NCBI RefSeq assembly: GCF_022370755.2
Contig: NZ_CP092364.2
Coordinates: 5,518,001 to 5,582,000 of the forward strand
DNA from: Mycolicibacterium goodii
GTDB lineage: Bacteria; Actinomycetota; Actinomycetes; Mycobacteriales; Mycobacteriaceae
Length of the DNA: 64,000 bases
Reading direction: 5' to 3'
Under the pieces are notes generated by a model that did not search any database, was not told the DNA's origin, and saw nothing but the letters and a program-made list of their open reading frames with translations. The translations under genes were made by a program, and so were the position numbers. Every line of letters starts with the position of its first letter. Position 1 is the first letter of the stretch. This document shows positions 25,578 to 36,334 of this stretch, piece by piece.

Positions 25578-27113
25578 CTAGTCGCGGACCGCGGTGTCGT
25601 CGTACACGATCCGGCCGATCATCTCGTAGCGGCGGGGGTCGCGCAGCTTGAAATAGGTGGCCAGTGCCGCACCGAGTACGAACAGACCGACGACGATCCA
25701 GGGCGTGAGCTTGAACAGCAGTGTGCCAGAGGCAGTTCCGGCGGCGGCGTCCTTGTGCTCCCACAGCAGGTACACCACGTACAGCATGCCCACGCCGCCA
25801 AGGCCCGGCGCGACCAGGGTCTTGAACCAGTGCTTGGACTGCGGGTGGTTTCTGCGGATGTGGAAGTAGCTGATCACCGAGAACGCGCACAGGGACTGCA
25901 CGATCAGGATCGCCATCGTCCCGAGGATCGCCAGCAGCGTGTACATGTGCACGTACGGATCCATGCCGGCGAACAGGAAGGACAGCACGAGCACCAGCGC
26001 GATGGCGGACTGGACGAACGACGCGATGTACGGCGATCCGTGGGTGGGATGCGTGGCACCGAGGGTCTTCTGCAGACCGCGCGACAACCCTTCACGTCCC
26101 AGCGCGTACAGGTAGCGCGACGCGCAGTTGTGGAAGGCCATACCGCACGCGAAGGATCCGGTGACCAGCAGGATGTTGAACACCGTGATGGCCCATTCGC
26201 CGTAGGTGTCCCGCACCGGAGCGAAGAAGATCTCCGAAGCGGTGTTGGCGTCCTGGGCGAGCGCGATCGCCTGCTGCGGGCCGGTGCCGGCAATGGCCAT
26301 CCACGAGACGAACACGTAGAACACACCGACGCCGAGAACCGCGATCATCGTCGCCCGCGGGATGATGCGCTTGGGGTTGCGCGACTCCTCGCCGTACATC
26401 GCGGTGGACTCGAAGCCGACCCACGACCAGAAGGCGAAGAACAGGCCCAGCCCGGCGCTGGCGCCGGCGATCCCGGCTGCTGGGCTGAAAGCGCCTGCGG
26501 GATTGATGATCTCGTTGACCGCGAAGCCGTCGGGGCCACCGCCTTTGAACAGCACCGCCACCGCGCCCAGTGCCAGCATGACGATCTCGGTCACCAGGAA
26601 CACGCCGAGCACCTTCGCGGTCAGGTTGACGTCGAAGTACGTCAGGATCGCGTTGGTGACCAGCATCAGCAGGGCCGGGATGATCCAGTGGATGTGGATG
26701 CCGAGTTGTGAGTCCAGGAAATTCTGGAAGAAGAACGAGAAGATCCCGATCAGCGAGGCCTCGAACACCACATATGCCATGGTGATGAGAAGGCCGGCCG
26801 CCATGCCGACGATGCGCCCCAGCCCGTGCGAGATGTACCCGTAGAACGCACCCGTCGCGGTGATGTGCTTGGCCATCGTGGCGTAGCCGATGGCGAACAG
26901 GCCGAGTACGACGGTGGCCACGAAGTAGCCGGCCGGAGCGTGTGAACCATTTCCAAATCCCACGGCGATGGGAACGTTGCCGACCATTGCGGTGATGGGG
27001 GCGGCGGTCGCGACCGCCATAAAGATCACCCCGACCGTGCCGACGGCGTTCCGTTTGAGCCGTTGTATGTCTTGAGCTGCGTTTTCGCTACCAGCGACTG
27101 TCTGATCGGTCAT
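25578..27113 (-). CDS. APC-family amino acid/amine permease
   Basis: A 511-residue integral membrane transporter of the APC superfamily with about 12 predicted helices. The first helices carry AVGTVGVIFMAVATAAPITA and AFYGYISHGLGR, as in amino-acid/polyamine permeases, and ESRNPKRIIPRATM is the conserved loop after helix 6. It is divergent from the microcompartment operon across a shared 184-bp regulatory region with the GntR-type motif, so it is the likely importer of the amino-alcohol or aminoacetone degraded there. Confidence 0.9.
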   Translation of the reverse strand: MTDQTVAGSENAAQDIQRLKRNAVGTVGVIFMAVATAAPITAMVGNVPIAVGFGNGSHAPAGYFVATVVLGLFAIGYATMAKHITATGAFYGYISHGLGRIVGMAAGLLITMAYVVFEASLIGIFSFFFQNFLDSQLGIHIHWIIPALLMLVTNAILTYFDVNLTAKVLGVFLVTEIVMLALGAVAVLFKGGGPDGFAVNEIINPAGAFSPAAGIAGASAGLGLFFAFWSWVGFESTAMYGEESRNPKRIIPRATMIAVLGVGVFYVFVSWMAIAGTGPQQAIALAQDANTASEIFFAPVRDTYGEWAITVFNILLVTGSFACGMAFHNCASRYLYALGREGLSRGLQKTLGATHPTHGSPYIASFVQSAIALVLVLSFLFAGMDPYVHMYTLLAILGTMAILIVQSLCAFSVISYFHIRRNHPQSKHWFKTLVAPGLGGVGMLYVVYLLWEHKDAAAGTASGTLLFKLTPWIVVGLFVLGAALATYFKLRDPRRYEMIGRIVYDDTAVRD

Positions 27114-27150
27114 CTAGCGGCTTACCTTCCAGGTTACAGTGGAGGCTCGC

Positions 27151-27166
27151 TGTGGCCTGCGCCACA
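27151..27166. repeat. Perfect short inverted repeat in permease leader
   Basis: TGTGGC and GCCACA arms enclose CTGC, 38-53 bases upstream of the permease start. It could be an operator or an mRNA hairpin; nothing else identifies it. Confidence 0.35.
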
Positions 27167-27184
27167 TCACGAACCTTACGTATA

Positions 27185-27197
27185 TTGGCACTACCAA
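27185..27197. promoter_or_regulatory. GntR-type operator motif, copy 1
   Basis: TTGGCACTACCAA is a palindrome with TTGG/CCAA arms in the divergent region between the permease and the microcompartment operon. The same motif with two central substitutions, TTGGCTGTACCAA, lies at 34411-34423 over the promoter of the cluster's GntR gene. It is upstream of the operon's -35 element and within the probable core promoter of the permease (a TAAGGT-like -10 lies 12 bases leftward). Confidence 0.6.
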
Positions 27198-27226
27198 AAC
27201 CAATGCGCAAGGTCCATTCGTGACCA

Positions 27227-27256
27227 TTGACACAAATGGTTGCGACCGTTTACGGT
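27227..27256 (+). promoter_or_regulatory. Promoter of the microcompartment operon
   Basis: TTGACA (27227-27232) and TACGGT (27251-27256) are separated by 18 bases, giving a predicted start near 27263 and a leader of about 35 bases. The -35 lies inside an ACCATT-N6-AATGGT inverted repeat (27223-27240), a second candidate regulatory site. Confidence 0.5.
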
Positions 27257-27268
27257 GAGGGCCATCAC

Positions 27269-27283
27269 AGCTACCAGGTAGCT
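27269..27283. repeat. Perfect palindrome in operon leader
   Basis: AGCTACC-A-GGTAGCT, 7-base arms around one base, lies in the predicted 5' untranslated region just before the AGAGGGAG ribosome-binding site of the aminotransferase gene. It may be a further operator; a 1-base loop makes an RNA hairpin less likely. Confidence 0.35.
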
Positions 27284-27297
27284 CAAGAGGGAGCCGC

Positions 27298-28578
27298 ATG
27301 TACGACTACGGCACGTTCGCGTTCGCGTCCAAAGCCGATGTGCTGGACCAGGCCAAGAGGTTCTGGAATCCGGACAAGACCCAGTTCTGGACCGACTCCG
27401 GTGTCGATCTGGTGATCGACCGCCGCGAGGGGTACTTCCTGTGGGACATGAGCGGCCGCCGCCTGATCGACTTGCATCTCAACGGCGGGACCTACAACAT
27501 CGGTCACCGCAATCCCGAAGTGATGCAGGCCATTTCGGACGGCATGGCGCACTTCGACGTTGGCAATCACCACTTCCCCTCGGTCGCGAGGACGGCGCTC
27601 GCCAAGCGGCTCGTCGAGACCGCGCCTGCGTCGATCACCAAGGTGGCGTACGGCTCCGGCGGCGGCGAGGCGATCGACATCGCGCTCAAGAGCGCCCGCC
27701 ACGCCACCAAGCGCCGCAAGATCGTCTCGATCGTCAAGGCCTACCACGGCCACACCGGCCTGGCGGTGGCCACCGGCGACGACCGATTCGCCAAGTTCTT
27801 CCTGGCCGATCAGCCCGACGAGTTCCTGCAGGTGCCGTTCAACGACCTCGACGCGATGGAACGCGTCCTGGCCCCCGGCGATGTCGCCGCGGTGATCATG
27901 GAGACCATTCCGGCCACCTACGGATTCCCGCTTCCCGCACCGGGTTACCTCGAGGCCGTCAAGGCCCTCACCGAAAAGCACGGGACCCTCTACATCGCCG
28001 ACGAGGTGCAGACCGGGCTGATGCGCACCGGCGAGCTGTGGGGTATCACCAAGCACGGCATCGAACCCGACATCCTCGTGACCGGCAAGGGCTTGTCCGG
28101 CGGCATGTACCCGATCACCGCGGCCCTCCTCGGCGAGCGGGCCGCGCAGTGGCTCGATCAGGACGGCTTCGGACACATCTCGACCTTCGGCGGCGCGGAA
28201 CTGGGATGTGTCGCGGCGATCAAGACCCTGGAGATCTGCACCAGGCCCGAGGTGCGCTCGATGGTGCACTACATCGCCGACATCTTCGATGTCGGATTGC
28301 GGCGCATCCAGGCCGACCACCCCGACTGGTTCGTCGGCATCAGACAGAACGGTGTGGTCATCGGGCTCGAGTTCGACCACCCCGAAGGCGCCAAGTACGT
28401 GATGCGCGAACTCTACGAGAACGGGGTGTGGGCGATCTTCTCGACGCTCGATCCCCGTGTGCTGCAGTTCAAACCGGGCCTGTTGCTGTCCCGCGAGCTG
28501 TGCGAGGACGTTCTGGACCGCCTCGAGGTTGCGGTGGGCCGGGCGAGGGCGACTGTCACCGGACGGAGGAACGGGTGA
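27298..28578 (+). CDS. Class III aminotransferase/phospho-lyase of the microcompartment
   Basis: A 426-residue PLP enzyme of the class III aminotransferase family. Asp235 in ADEVQTGLMRTG contacts the cofactor nitrogen and Lys264 in VTGKGLSGGM forms the internal aldimine. In the described mycobacterial RMM compartment the corresponding enzyme is thought to act on phosphorylated 1-amino-2-propanol as a phospho-lyase, releasing an aldehyde inside the shell; a classical transaminase role is the alternative. It opens the operon, with AGAGGGAG 5-12 bases before the ATG, and its stop overlaps the aldehyde dehydrogenase start (GTGA). Confidence 0.85.
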   Translation: MYDYGTFAFASKADVLDQAKRFWNPDKTQFWTDSGVDLVIDRREGYFLWDMSGRRLIDLHLNGGTYNIGHRNPEVMQAISDGMAHFDVGNHHFPSVARTALAKRLVETAPASITKVAYGSGGGEAIDIALKSARHATKRRKIVSIVKAYHGHTGLAVATGDDRFAKFFLADQPDEFLQVPFNDLDAMERVLAPGDVAAVIMETIPATYGFPLPAPGYLEAVKALTEKHGTLYIADEVQTGLMRTGELWGITKHGIEPDILVTGKGLSGGMYPITAALLGERAAQWLDQDGFGHISTFGGAELGCVAAIKTLEICTRPEVRSMVHYIADIFDVGLRRIQADHPDWFVGIRQNGVVIGLEFDHPEGAKYVMRELYENGVWAIFSTLDPRVLQFKPGLLLSRELCEDVLDRLEVAVGRARATVTGRRNG

Positions 28579-30173
28579 GCGAAGCGATGGAAGACCGCCA
28601 CATCACTGCCGGCATCTCGAGCGCCGGTCACATGCTCGAACGCGCGCGCTGGGCCGCGGCCGCCTACGCCGATTACGACGCGGTGACGGTGGACGGCATC
28701 GTCACCGCCGTGGCCGAGGCTGCCTACGCGCAGGCGGAACGGTTCGCCGCCGACGCGGTGGCCGAAACCGGCATGGGCGTGGTCGCCGACAAGATCCGCA
28801 AGAACCAGGCCTGCTCGCGGGGCATCGTCGAGTACTACAAAGCGGGCATCGACGGCGGAGATTACGTCTCGCCCCGAATCGATCCCGATCGCAAGATCGT
28901 CGAACTACCCCGCCCGGCCGGCGTGGTGCTGGCACTGACACCCACCACGAATCCCGTTGCCACGGTGTACTTCAAGACCATCCTCGCGCTCATGACCCGC
29001 AACGCCGTGGTGATCGCCCCACACCCGCGCGCGGCGCGATGCTCGGCCGACGCCGCACGGGTGCTGGCCGAGGCCGCCGTGGCGGCAGGCGCACCCGACG
29101 GCGTGGTCCAGGTGATCGATCAGCCCTCCATCCCATTGGTGCAGGCACTCATGGCCGACGAACGCACCGACGTCATCGTCGCCACCGGCGGCACGGCCGT
29201 GGTGCGCGCTGCGTACTCGTCGGGTAACCCCGCGCTGGGCGTGGGACCGGGGAACGTCCCGGTGCTCGTCGATGCGAGTGCCGACGTCGCCGCCGCGGCG
29301 CAGCGGATCGTCGACAGCAAGGCGTTCGACAACTCGGTGCTGTGCACCAACGAATCGGTGCTGATCGCCGAGGACGCGATCGCCGACAAACTCCGTGGCG
29401 CCCTCACCCGTGCGGGTGCGCACATCCTCGACGAGGACGGGGCCAGGCGGTTGCGCGCGTACATGTTCGCCGACGGCCACCTCAACACCGACGTGGTCGG
29501 TCGCGATGCCGCATGGATCGCAGGTCAGGCCGGATTGCGGGTCACCCCCAAGACCCGGGTGCTCGTCGCACCGTTCGGCGAGGTGATCGCCGAAGAGATG
29601 CTGGCCCACGAGAAGCTGTCCCCGGTGCTCGGCATGACCACCGTGGCCGACGCCGCGCGCGGCATCCGCGCGGCCCGTGCGGTGGTACGCATCGGCGGAG
29701 CCGGTCATTCGGCCGCGATTCACAGCGAAAACCCCTTGGTGATCACCGATTTCGCGGCCCAGGTCCCGGTGTTGCGGGTCGCGGTCAACGTCGGCAACAG
29801 CACCGGCAGCGCGGGGCTGGACACCAACCTCGCGCCGTCGATGACGATCGGCACCGGTTTCGTCGGCCGCAGCTCGATCGGTGAGAATCTGCAGCCGCAC
29901 AATCTCGTGAACTGGACCCGCATCGCCTACAACAGCGATCCGGGTGTCGTGATGGGCAATTTCGCGGGCATCGATCCGTGGCGCGCGCCCACCGCGGCGG
30001 TGCCGGCGTATCCGCGCGCCTCCAACGACCGTGACGGCGCACCGGTGCAGCCGGCCAGATCAGGCGCCGGCCACCGGAATCACTCACGCACAACGGATCT
30101 CAACCTGGACGCACTGCGGGCCGAACTGCGCGCACTGGTCGTCGAAGAACTCGCCCAACTGATCAAGAGGTGA
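28575..30173 (+). CDS. Microcompartment aldehyde dehydrogenase with C-terminal encapsulation peptide
   Basis: A 532-residue aldehyde dehydrogenase of the EutE/PduP (CoA-acylating) type; the nucleophile is Cys257 in [11 protein letters not shown] and the classical general-base glutamate is absent. It would convert the aldehyde made in the lumen, probably propionaldehyde, to acyl-CoA. After the catalytic domain comes a Pro/Arg/Gly-rich linker (about 482-507) and a final amphipathic helix, [20 protein letters not shown], typical of peptides that bind cargo to the shell. GTG at 28575 has GGAGG upstream and overlaps the previous stop. Two more overlaps follow, keeping enzyme and shell synthesis coupled. 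Confidence 0.9.
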   Translation: MSEAMEDRHITAGISSAGHMLERARWAAAAYADYDAVTVDGIVTAVAEAAYAQAERFAADAVAETGMGVVADKIRKNQACSRGIVEYYKAGIDGGDYVSPRIDPDRKIVELPRPAGVVLALTPTTNPVATVYFKTILALMTRNAVVIAPHPRAARCSADAARVLAEAAVAAGAPDGVVQVIDQPSIPLVQALMADERTDVIVATGGTAVVRAAYSSGNPALGVGPGNVPVLVDASADVAAAAQRIVDSKAFDNSVLCTNESVLIAEDAIADKLRGALTRAGAHILDEDGARRLRAYMFADGHLNTDVVGRDAAWIAGQAGLRVTPKTRVLVAPFGEVIAEEMLAHEKLSPVLGMTTVADAARGIRAARAVVRIGGAGHSAAIHSENPLVITDFAAQVPVLRVAVNVGNSTGSAGLDTNLAPSMTIGTGFVGRSSIGENLQPHNLVNWTRIAYNSDPGVVMGNFAGIDPWRAPTAAVPAYPRASNDRDGAPVQPARSGAGHRNHSRTTDLNLDALRAELRALVVEELAQLIKR

Positions 30174-30790
30174 CCCCCAAAGTGGCAGAACTACGTTCCT
30201 TCATCTTCATCGACCGGCTGCAGCCACAGACGATGTCGTATCTGGGCACCTGGATCAAAGGCGCCCTGCCCCGGGCCGACATGGCCGCACAGATCATCGA
30301 GGTGGCACCGGGACTCGACATCGAGGGCGTCACCGACGTCGCCCTCAAACACGCCGAGGTGAAGGCGGGCATCCTCGTGGTCGAGCGCCAGTTCGGCTAC
30401 CTCGAGTTCCACGGTGAGACCGGCGCGGTGAAGGCCGCCGCCGACGCCGCGCTGGACTATCTGGGCGGCGATCCCGACGCCGCCGTGCGGCCCGAGATCC
30501 TGGCGTCGCGCATCATCTCCAGCATCGACCACCAGCACGCATTCCTGATCAACCGCAACAAGATCGGGTCGATGGTGTTGCCCGGCGAATCGTTGTTCGT
30601 CCTGGAGGTCGCACCCGCGTCATATGCGATCCTCGCGACCAACGAGGCCGAGAAGGCGGCCGACATCAAGGTGGTGGACTTCCGCATGATCGGTGCCACG
30701 GGACGCGTGTACCTCTCCGGCACCGAGGCCGATGTCCGCCAGGCCGCCGACGCCGCCCGCGATGCCCTCGCCGTGCTGCAGGGTGCATGA
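30170..30790 (+). CDS. Tandem-BMC-domain shell protein (BMC-T), first copy
   Basis: A ~206-residue shell protein made of two BMC folds, residues about 5-100 and 108-205, which assembles as a trimeric pseudohexamer. The second domain has the recognisable VLPGESLFVLEVAPASYAILATNEAEKAA stretch split across its core; the first is divergent (LVVERQFGYLEFHGETG). It is homologous to the shell protein at 31906 (compare INRNKIGSMVLPGES here with LNRNRQASMILPGQS there). GTG 30170 overlaps the dehydrogenase stop; GTG 30182 is an alternative start. Tandem shell proteins often gate larger pores. Confidence 0.85.
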   Translation: MTPKVAELRSFIFIDRLQPQTMSYLGTWIKGALPRADMAAQIIEVAPGLDIEGVTDVALKHAEVKAGILVVERQFGYLEFHGETGAVKAAADAALDYLGGDPDAAVRPEILASRIISSIDHQHAFLINRNKIGSMVLPGESLFVLEVAPASYAILATNEAEKAADIKVVDFRMIGATGRVYLSGTEADVRQAADAARDALAVLQGA

Positions 30791-31326
30791 GCATGGCCAT
30801 CACACGTGACGAACTGCGCGCCCTGGTGCGCGAAGTGGTGCGCGACGCGGTGAGCAGCCTTGGCGGCCCGCACGCCGTCGGCACCCCTTCGGCACCGCAG
30901 GCGCCGAAGCCCGCGCCGCCACCTGCCCCACCACGGCCTGGGACCGTCGCCGATCAGATGGGACTGCAACCGACGGGTCCACGGGCCACCGAAGGCCGCA
31001 ATCGCACCGAGACCGTCCGTCTGAACACCGACAAGGACCTCGATAACTTCGTGCGGAAGTTGTTGCGGCTCTTCGAGAGCCCGAAGACCCGCGCCGACCT
31101 CAGAACCGGCCGCCTGAGCTTCCGGCTGGCACCGGGTTCGGGCGCGGGCACCACACAGGGGAACGGCGCCGTCACGCACCGGATCGACAGCGGCGCCGTC
31201 ACCGAACGCCACATCGCCGACATGGCCGGCGGCACCCTGGTGCTCGGGCCGCGCGCGGTGCTCACGCCGCTGGCCCGCGAGAAGGCCCGGACGCTGGGCA
31301 TCGTCATCCGAAAGGAACGTAAGTGA
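30787..31326 (+). CDS. Unrecognised microcompartment-operon protein with encapsulation-like helix
   Basis: A 179-residue protein I cannot assign to a function. Residues 6-24 (TRDELRALVREVVRDAVSS) form an amphipathic helix closely resembling the C-terminal shell-targeting helix of the aldehyde dehydrogenase. A Pro/Ala-rich linker (about 30-55) follows, then a charged helix (NTDKDLDNFVRKLLRLFES) and a C-terminal motif, VLTPLAREKARTLGIVI, of a kind I associate with other microcompartment accessory proteins. Position between two shell genes, with ATGA overlap upstream, suggests a scaffold, assembly factor or small lumen enzyme. Confidence 0.8.
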   Translation: MSMAITRDELRALVREVVRDAVSSLGGPHAVGTPSAPQAPKPAPPPAPPRPGTVADQMGLQPTGPRATEGRNRTETVRLNTDKDLDNFVRKLLRLFESPKTRADLRTGRLSFRLAPGSGAGTTQGNGAVTHRIDSGAVTERHIADMAGGTLVLGPRAVLTPLAREKARTLGIVIRKERK

Positions 31327-31345
31327 CCGCGACAAAGGAGCGAAC

Positions 31346-31609
31346 GTGTTGAGAGCGACCGTCACCGGCAATGTGTGGTCGACGCGCCGGATCGAGGGCA
31401 TCCCGGCCGGTGCGTTCCTGGAGGTCGAGGTCGACGGCAGCGGAAGCCGGCTGATCGCCTTCGACGTCCTCGGTAGCGGTGTGGGCGAACACGTCCTCAT
31501 CGCCCAGGGCTCGGTGGCGTCGAGCTGGTTCACCGGCACGCCACCACCGATCGACGCCCTCGTCATCGGCTCCATCGACACCAAATCAGATAGCAAACCC
31601 GCCGAGTAA
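31346..31609 (+). CDS. Pentameric shell protein (BMC-P, EutN/CcmL family)
   Basis: An 87-residue vertex protein. The N-terminus LRATVTGNVWSTRR and the central GSGVGEHVLIAQGSVAS with the following VIGSIDTK match the EutN/CcmL barrel that caps the corners of the icosahedral shell. GTG at 31346 is preceded by AAAGGAG with 5-base spacing. It is followed 12 bases later by the hexameric shell gene. Confidence 0.9.
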   Translation: MLRATVTGNVWSTRRIEGIPAGAFLEVEVDGSGSRLIAFDVLGSGVGEHVLIAQGSVASSWFTGTPPPIDALVIGSIDTKSDSKPAE

Positions 31610-31621
31610 GGAGATAAACCA

Positions 31622-31903
31622 ATGTCCAGCAACGCAATCGGATTGATCGAAACCAAGGGCTACGTGGCCGCACTGGCCGCTGCCGACGCGATGGTCAAGG
31701 CCGCCAACGTCACCATCACCGATCGCCAGCAGGTCGGCGACGGGCTCGTCGCGGTGATCGTCACCGGCGAGGTCGGAGCGGTAAAGGCCGCGACCGAGGC
31801 GGGCGCCGAAACCGCATCGCAGGTAGGCGAACTCGTGAGCGTCCACGTCATCCCGCGTCCGCACGGCGAACTCGGCGCACACTTCTCGGTCTCCAGCAAG
31901 TAG
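31622..31903 (+). CDS. Hexameric shell protein (BMC-H)
   Basis: A 93-residue canonical single-BMC-domain protein, the main facet tile. The start NAIGLIETKGYVAALAAADA, the middle TGEVGAVKAATEAG and the ending ISVHVIPRP-like SVHVIPRPHGEL are textbook for PduA/EutM-type proteins. Hexamers form facets with a small central pore. AAGGAG lies 5-10 bases before the ATG, the strongest ribosome-binding site in the operon, in keeping with its being needed in the largest amount. Confidence 0.95.
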   Translation: MSSNAIGLIETKGYVAALAAADAMVKAANVTITDRQQVGDGLVAVIVTGEVGAVKAATEAGAETASQVGELVSVHVIPRPHGELGAHFSVSSK

Positions 31904-31905
31904 CC

Positions 31906-32591
31906 ATGGCCGCACCGGAAACCCAGACGGCCGCTGCCGACGCCGCGGGGGGCACCGGGATCCGTACCCAGATACGCGTCTACCTGCTGGTCGAAGACCT
32001 GCAGCGGCAGTTCGCGGCCTATCTCGGTACCCCGACCAGGGCCCGCGGTTACCCGCCGTACGAAGGTGAGCACGCGCTGATAGTCGAGGTGTCCCCCGCA
32101 CTGGCGATCGAGCGTGTGATCGACCTGGCACTACGCGCGGTGCCCGGCGTGCAACCCGGGATCCTCTACGTCGAACGGCAGTTCGGCGTTCTGGAGATCC
32201 ACTCGGCGAACCTCGACGACGTACGGCGCGCCGGCGAGGCCATTCTGGCGGGCACGGGCAACAAGGCCGAGGACCAACTTCGCCCCCGTGTGCTCTTCCA
32301 CGACATCATCACCGACATCACCGATCAGCACGCGGTGATCCTCAACCGCAACCGGCAGGCCTCGATGATCCTGCCGGGGCAGTCGCTGCTGGTGTACGAG
32401 ATGACCCCAGCGCTGTTCGCGGCGGTGGCGGCCAATGAGGCCGAGCGCGCCGCCCCCGGGCTCACCGTGGTCGACGTGCAGATGATCGGTGCGGCCGGAC
32501 GCCTCTACATCGGTGGCAGCACCGACGAGGTCACGGTGGCGCGCGATCGCATCACCACCGTGCTGGGCGCGATCGAAGGGCAGGAACACTG

Positions 32592-32592
<1 letters not shown>
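31906..32592 (+). CDS. Tandem-BMC-domain shell protein (BMC-T), second copy
   Basis: A 228-residue tandem BMC protein, homologous to the one at 30170 but with a 20-residue Ala/Thr-rich N-terminal extension and a longer first-domain loop (GTPTRARGYPPYEGE). The BMC folds span about 20-120 and 130-225. It starts 2 bases after the hexamer gene and its stop shares a base with the kinase start. Two diverged trimeric tiles, one hexamer and one pentamer form the full shell set known from mycobacterial RMM compartments. Confidence 0.85.
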
Positions 32593-34393
<1,801 letters not shown>

Positions 34394-34405
34394 CCGACGC
34401 CCCGC

Positions 34406-34411
34406 TAGAAT
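34406..34411 (+). promoter_or_regulatory. -10 element of GntR gene
   Basis: TAGAAT, 11 bases before the ATG at 34423, predicts a start of transcription only a few bases before the gene. The next 12 bases are the operator motif. Confidence 0.55.
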
Positions 34412-34423
34412 TGGCTGTACCAA
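34411..34423. promoter_or_regulatory. GntR-type operator motif, copy 2
   Basis: TTGGCTGTACCAA shares its first base with the -10 element and its last with the ATG of the GntR gene, so a bound repressor would cover the transcription start. It matches copy 1 at 27185-27197 in 11 of 13 positions. Confidence 0.6.
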
Positions 34424-35223
34424 TGCGCGGGCGAGGGGGTCTGGTGCCAGTACAGAGCGAGGAGCTGCGACGCCGTCTGGTCGCCGACATCAACGCGGGC
34501 ACCCCGGGCGCCAAGCTCGGCAGTGAACGCGACCTCGCCGACAAGTACGGGACCAGCCGCTCAAGCCTGCGCCAGGTACTCGCCGCCTTGGAAGAGGCAG
34601 GGCTGGTCCACCGCGTGATCGGCCGGGCCGGCGGCATCTTCATCAGCCACGGACAGGTCGAACGGAACCTGTCCGATGTCGTCGGCGTGCCCGCATTCCT
34701 GGCCAATCAAGGCTACGTGGCGGGCACCCGCATCTTGTCGACCCGCATCACGACCCCGGACCAGACCACCCGCACCGCACTGCGCCTCGCGCCAAACGAC
34801 TACGTCGTCGAGATCCAGCGCGTACGGTTGGCCGACGGATCCCCGATCTCCCTTGAGCAGGCGCAGTTTCCGGCCGACAAGTTCCCGGGGCTGCTCGAAC
34901 AGCAGCTCGGCGGATCGCTCTACGAGATCCTCGAATCGCAGTACGGCCTGGTTCCCGGGCGGGCCGACGAACGCATCGAAGCCGTCAACGCCACGAGCAA
35001 CGAGGCCACCCTGCTCGGCATCAAATCCAAGGCGGCGCTGCTGCTGATCACCCGCGTCACCTACGACCAGACCGGCACGCCGTACGAGTTCTCGCGCGAT
35101 CTGTTCCGGGGCGACCGCACCGCTCTCGCGGTGACCGCGAAGGGCCGCGGTATCGCCGCGGCCTCCAACAACGGCGCCGACAACCGCACGGCATCGGTGA
35201 CCCTGCACCGTCAGGTCGGGTGA
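34423..35223 (+). CDS. GntR/HutC-family regulator of the microcompartment cluster
   Basis: A 266-residue regulator. The N-terminal winged helix contains LGSERDLADKYGTSRSSLRQVL; the C-terminal UTRA domain has IQRVRLADGSPISLEQAQFP and the closing TPYEFSRDLFRGDRTAL. It should sense a small amine or phosphorylated amine from the pathway. ATG 34423 is the best start: an upstream TTG reading would begin inside the operator and before the predicted transcript start. The shared motif TTGGCNNTACCAA at its own and the operon/permease promoters makes it the probable cluster repressor. It ends one base from the convergent esterase gene. Confidence 0.85.
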   Translation: MRGRGGLVPVQSEELRRRLVADINAGTPGAKLGSERDLADKYGTSRSSLRQVLAALEEAGLVHRVIGRAGGIFISHGQVERNLSDVVGVPAFLANQGYVAGTRILSTRITTPDQTTRTALRLAPNDYVVEIQRVRLADGSPISLEQAQFPADKFPGLLEQQLGGSLYEILESQYGLVPGRADERIEAVNATSNEATLLGIKSKAALLLITRVTYDQTGTPYEFSRDLFRGDRTALAVTAKGRGIAAASNNGADNRTASVTLHRQVG

Positions 35224-35224
35224 G

Positions 35225-36247
35225 TCAGGACACCTTGGCCGCGGGCATCGGGCTGTCGGTCACCTGCTTCACGAAGTCACCGACGTAACGCAAGGCGCGG
35301 CGGCCCTCGGGCAACACGTCGGCCGCCAGCGGGAAGTCGTGCACCTGCCCGTGCCACACATGCAGTTCGCACGGCACCCTTGCCTCGGCGAGCCGATCTG
35401 CCAGCAGTTCGGAATCGGAGAACAGCGACTCGTCGGCGCTGACGTGCACCGTCACCGGCGGTAACTGCGAAAGATCGGCCGTCGCGGGGTTCACCAGCGC
35501 CGCCGCCTCCCGAGCGCTGGCGGGGCGCCGCTCGCAGCGCTGCAGGTACTTCGCGAACGCCGTCAGCGCCGCGCCCGTGAACATGGCACACCGGCCCGCG
35601 TTGCGGTGCGCGAGCTTGCTGTCCGGATCGAGATCGGTCAGCGGGGAGATGGCCGCGATCCCCGCACAGGGGGTCTCGCCGCGTGACGACAGCTGCAACG
35701 CGGTCGCCAGCGCGAGGTATCCACCAGCGGAGTCGCCGGCGATCACGATCTGATCAGACGCGTAACCCTGCGACTGCAACCAGCGCAGCCCTGCCACCGC
35801 ATCGTCGATCGCCTCGGCCAAACCGTATTTCGGCAGCATGCGGTATCCCACGTTGAGCACCGCGGCGTCGGCCTCCTTCGACAGCCGCGCCACGAGTGCT
35901 CGGTGCGTGTTGATCCCGCACGTCATGAAGGCGCCACCGTGCAGATACAGAATCGCGCGGTCCGCGCTCACCCCGTTGGCGCACACCAATTCCGCTGCGC
36001 AGTTGCGTAGTTGAACGGATCGGGTCTTCGCGTGCACCCGCCGCGGCAGCAGCCCCACGATGCGGTCGATGGAGGCCAGTGGCCAGGCCAGCTGCGGTTG
36101 TATTGCCCGCACGCGAACGGCGTTGCGTACAAACGCGCGGCAGGCGGCCGCGAGAGCTAACGACTCGGCACTGCGGCGGCGATGCAGAATCTGCTTGCCG
36201 GCCGGTGGATCCGGTCTGGCATCGATGGTGCTGACAACGGCAGTCAT
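35225..36247 (-). CDS. HSL-type carboxylesterase
   Basis: A 340-residue esterase. The oxyanion motif is LYLHGGAFMTCG, the nucleophile serine lies in IAGDSAGGYL (GDSAGG form), the acid in VSADESLFSDSE and the histidine in WHGQVHDFPL. The first ~100 residues form a mycobacterial cap-like extension. GAGAGGAC precedes the ATG at 36247 and the longer upstream reading runs antisense into udgX. The substrate is unknown. The 87-bp divergent region to udgX holds the palindrome GTTTCGAAAC (36291-36300). Confidence 0.8.
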   Translation of the reverse strand: MTAVVSTIDARPDPPAGKQILHRRRSAESLALAAACRAFVRNAVRVRAIQPQLAWPLASIDRIVGLLPRRVHAKTRSVQLRNCAAELVCANGVSADRAILYLHGGAFMTCGINTHRALVARLSKEADAAVLNVGYRMLPKYGLAEAIDDAVAGLRWLQSQGYASDQIVIAGDSAGGYLALATALQLSSRGETPCAGIAAISPLTDLDPDSKLAHRNAGRCAMFTGAALTAFAKYLQRCERRPASAREAAALVNPATADLSQLPPVTVHVSADESLFSDSELLADRLAEARVPCELHVWHGQVHDFPLAADVLPEGRRALRYVGDFVKQVTDSPMPAAKVS

Positions 36248-36334
36248 GGCGTCCTCTCGCGGTTGCTGCATCTGACTACCCGAATCGCGGGTTTCGAAAC
36301 GGCAATCGACACAAAAGTGGGTACTCCAGTAGCC

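Noticed and set aside
27151..27283. Riboswitch between permease and microcompartment operon
   Set aside because: Only short inverted repeats are visible, with no conserved riboswitch core; protein operators are the simpler reading.
34411..34422. TTG start for the GntR gene
   Set aside because: It lies inside the operator and before the transcription start predicted from TAGAAT; ATG 34423 fits better.
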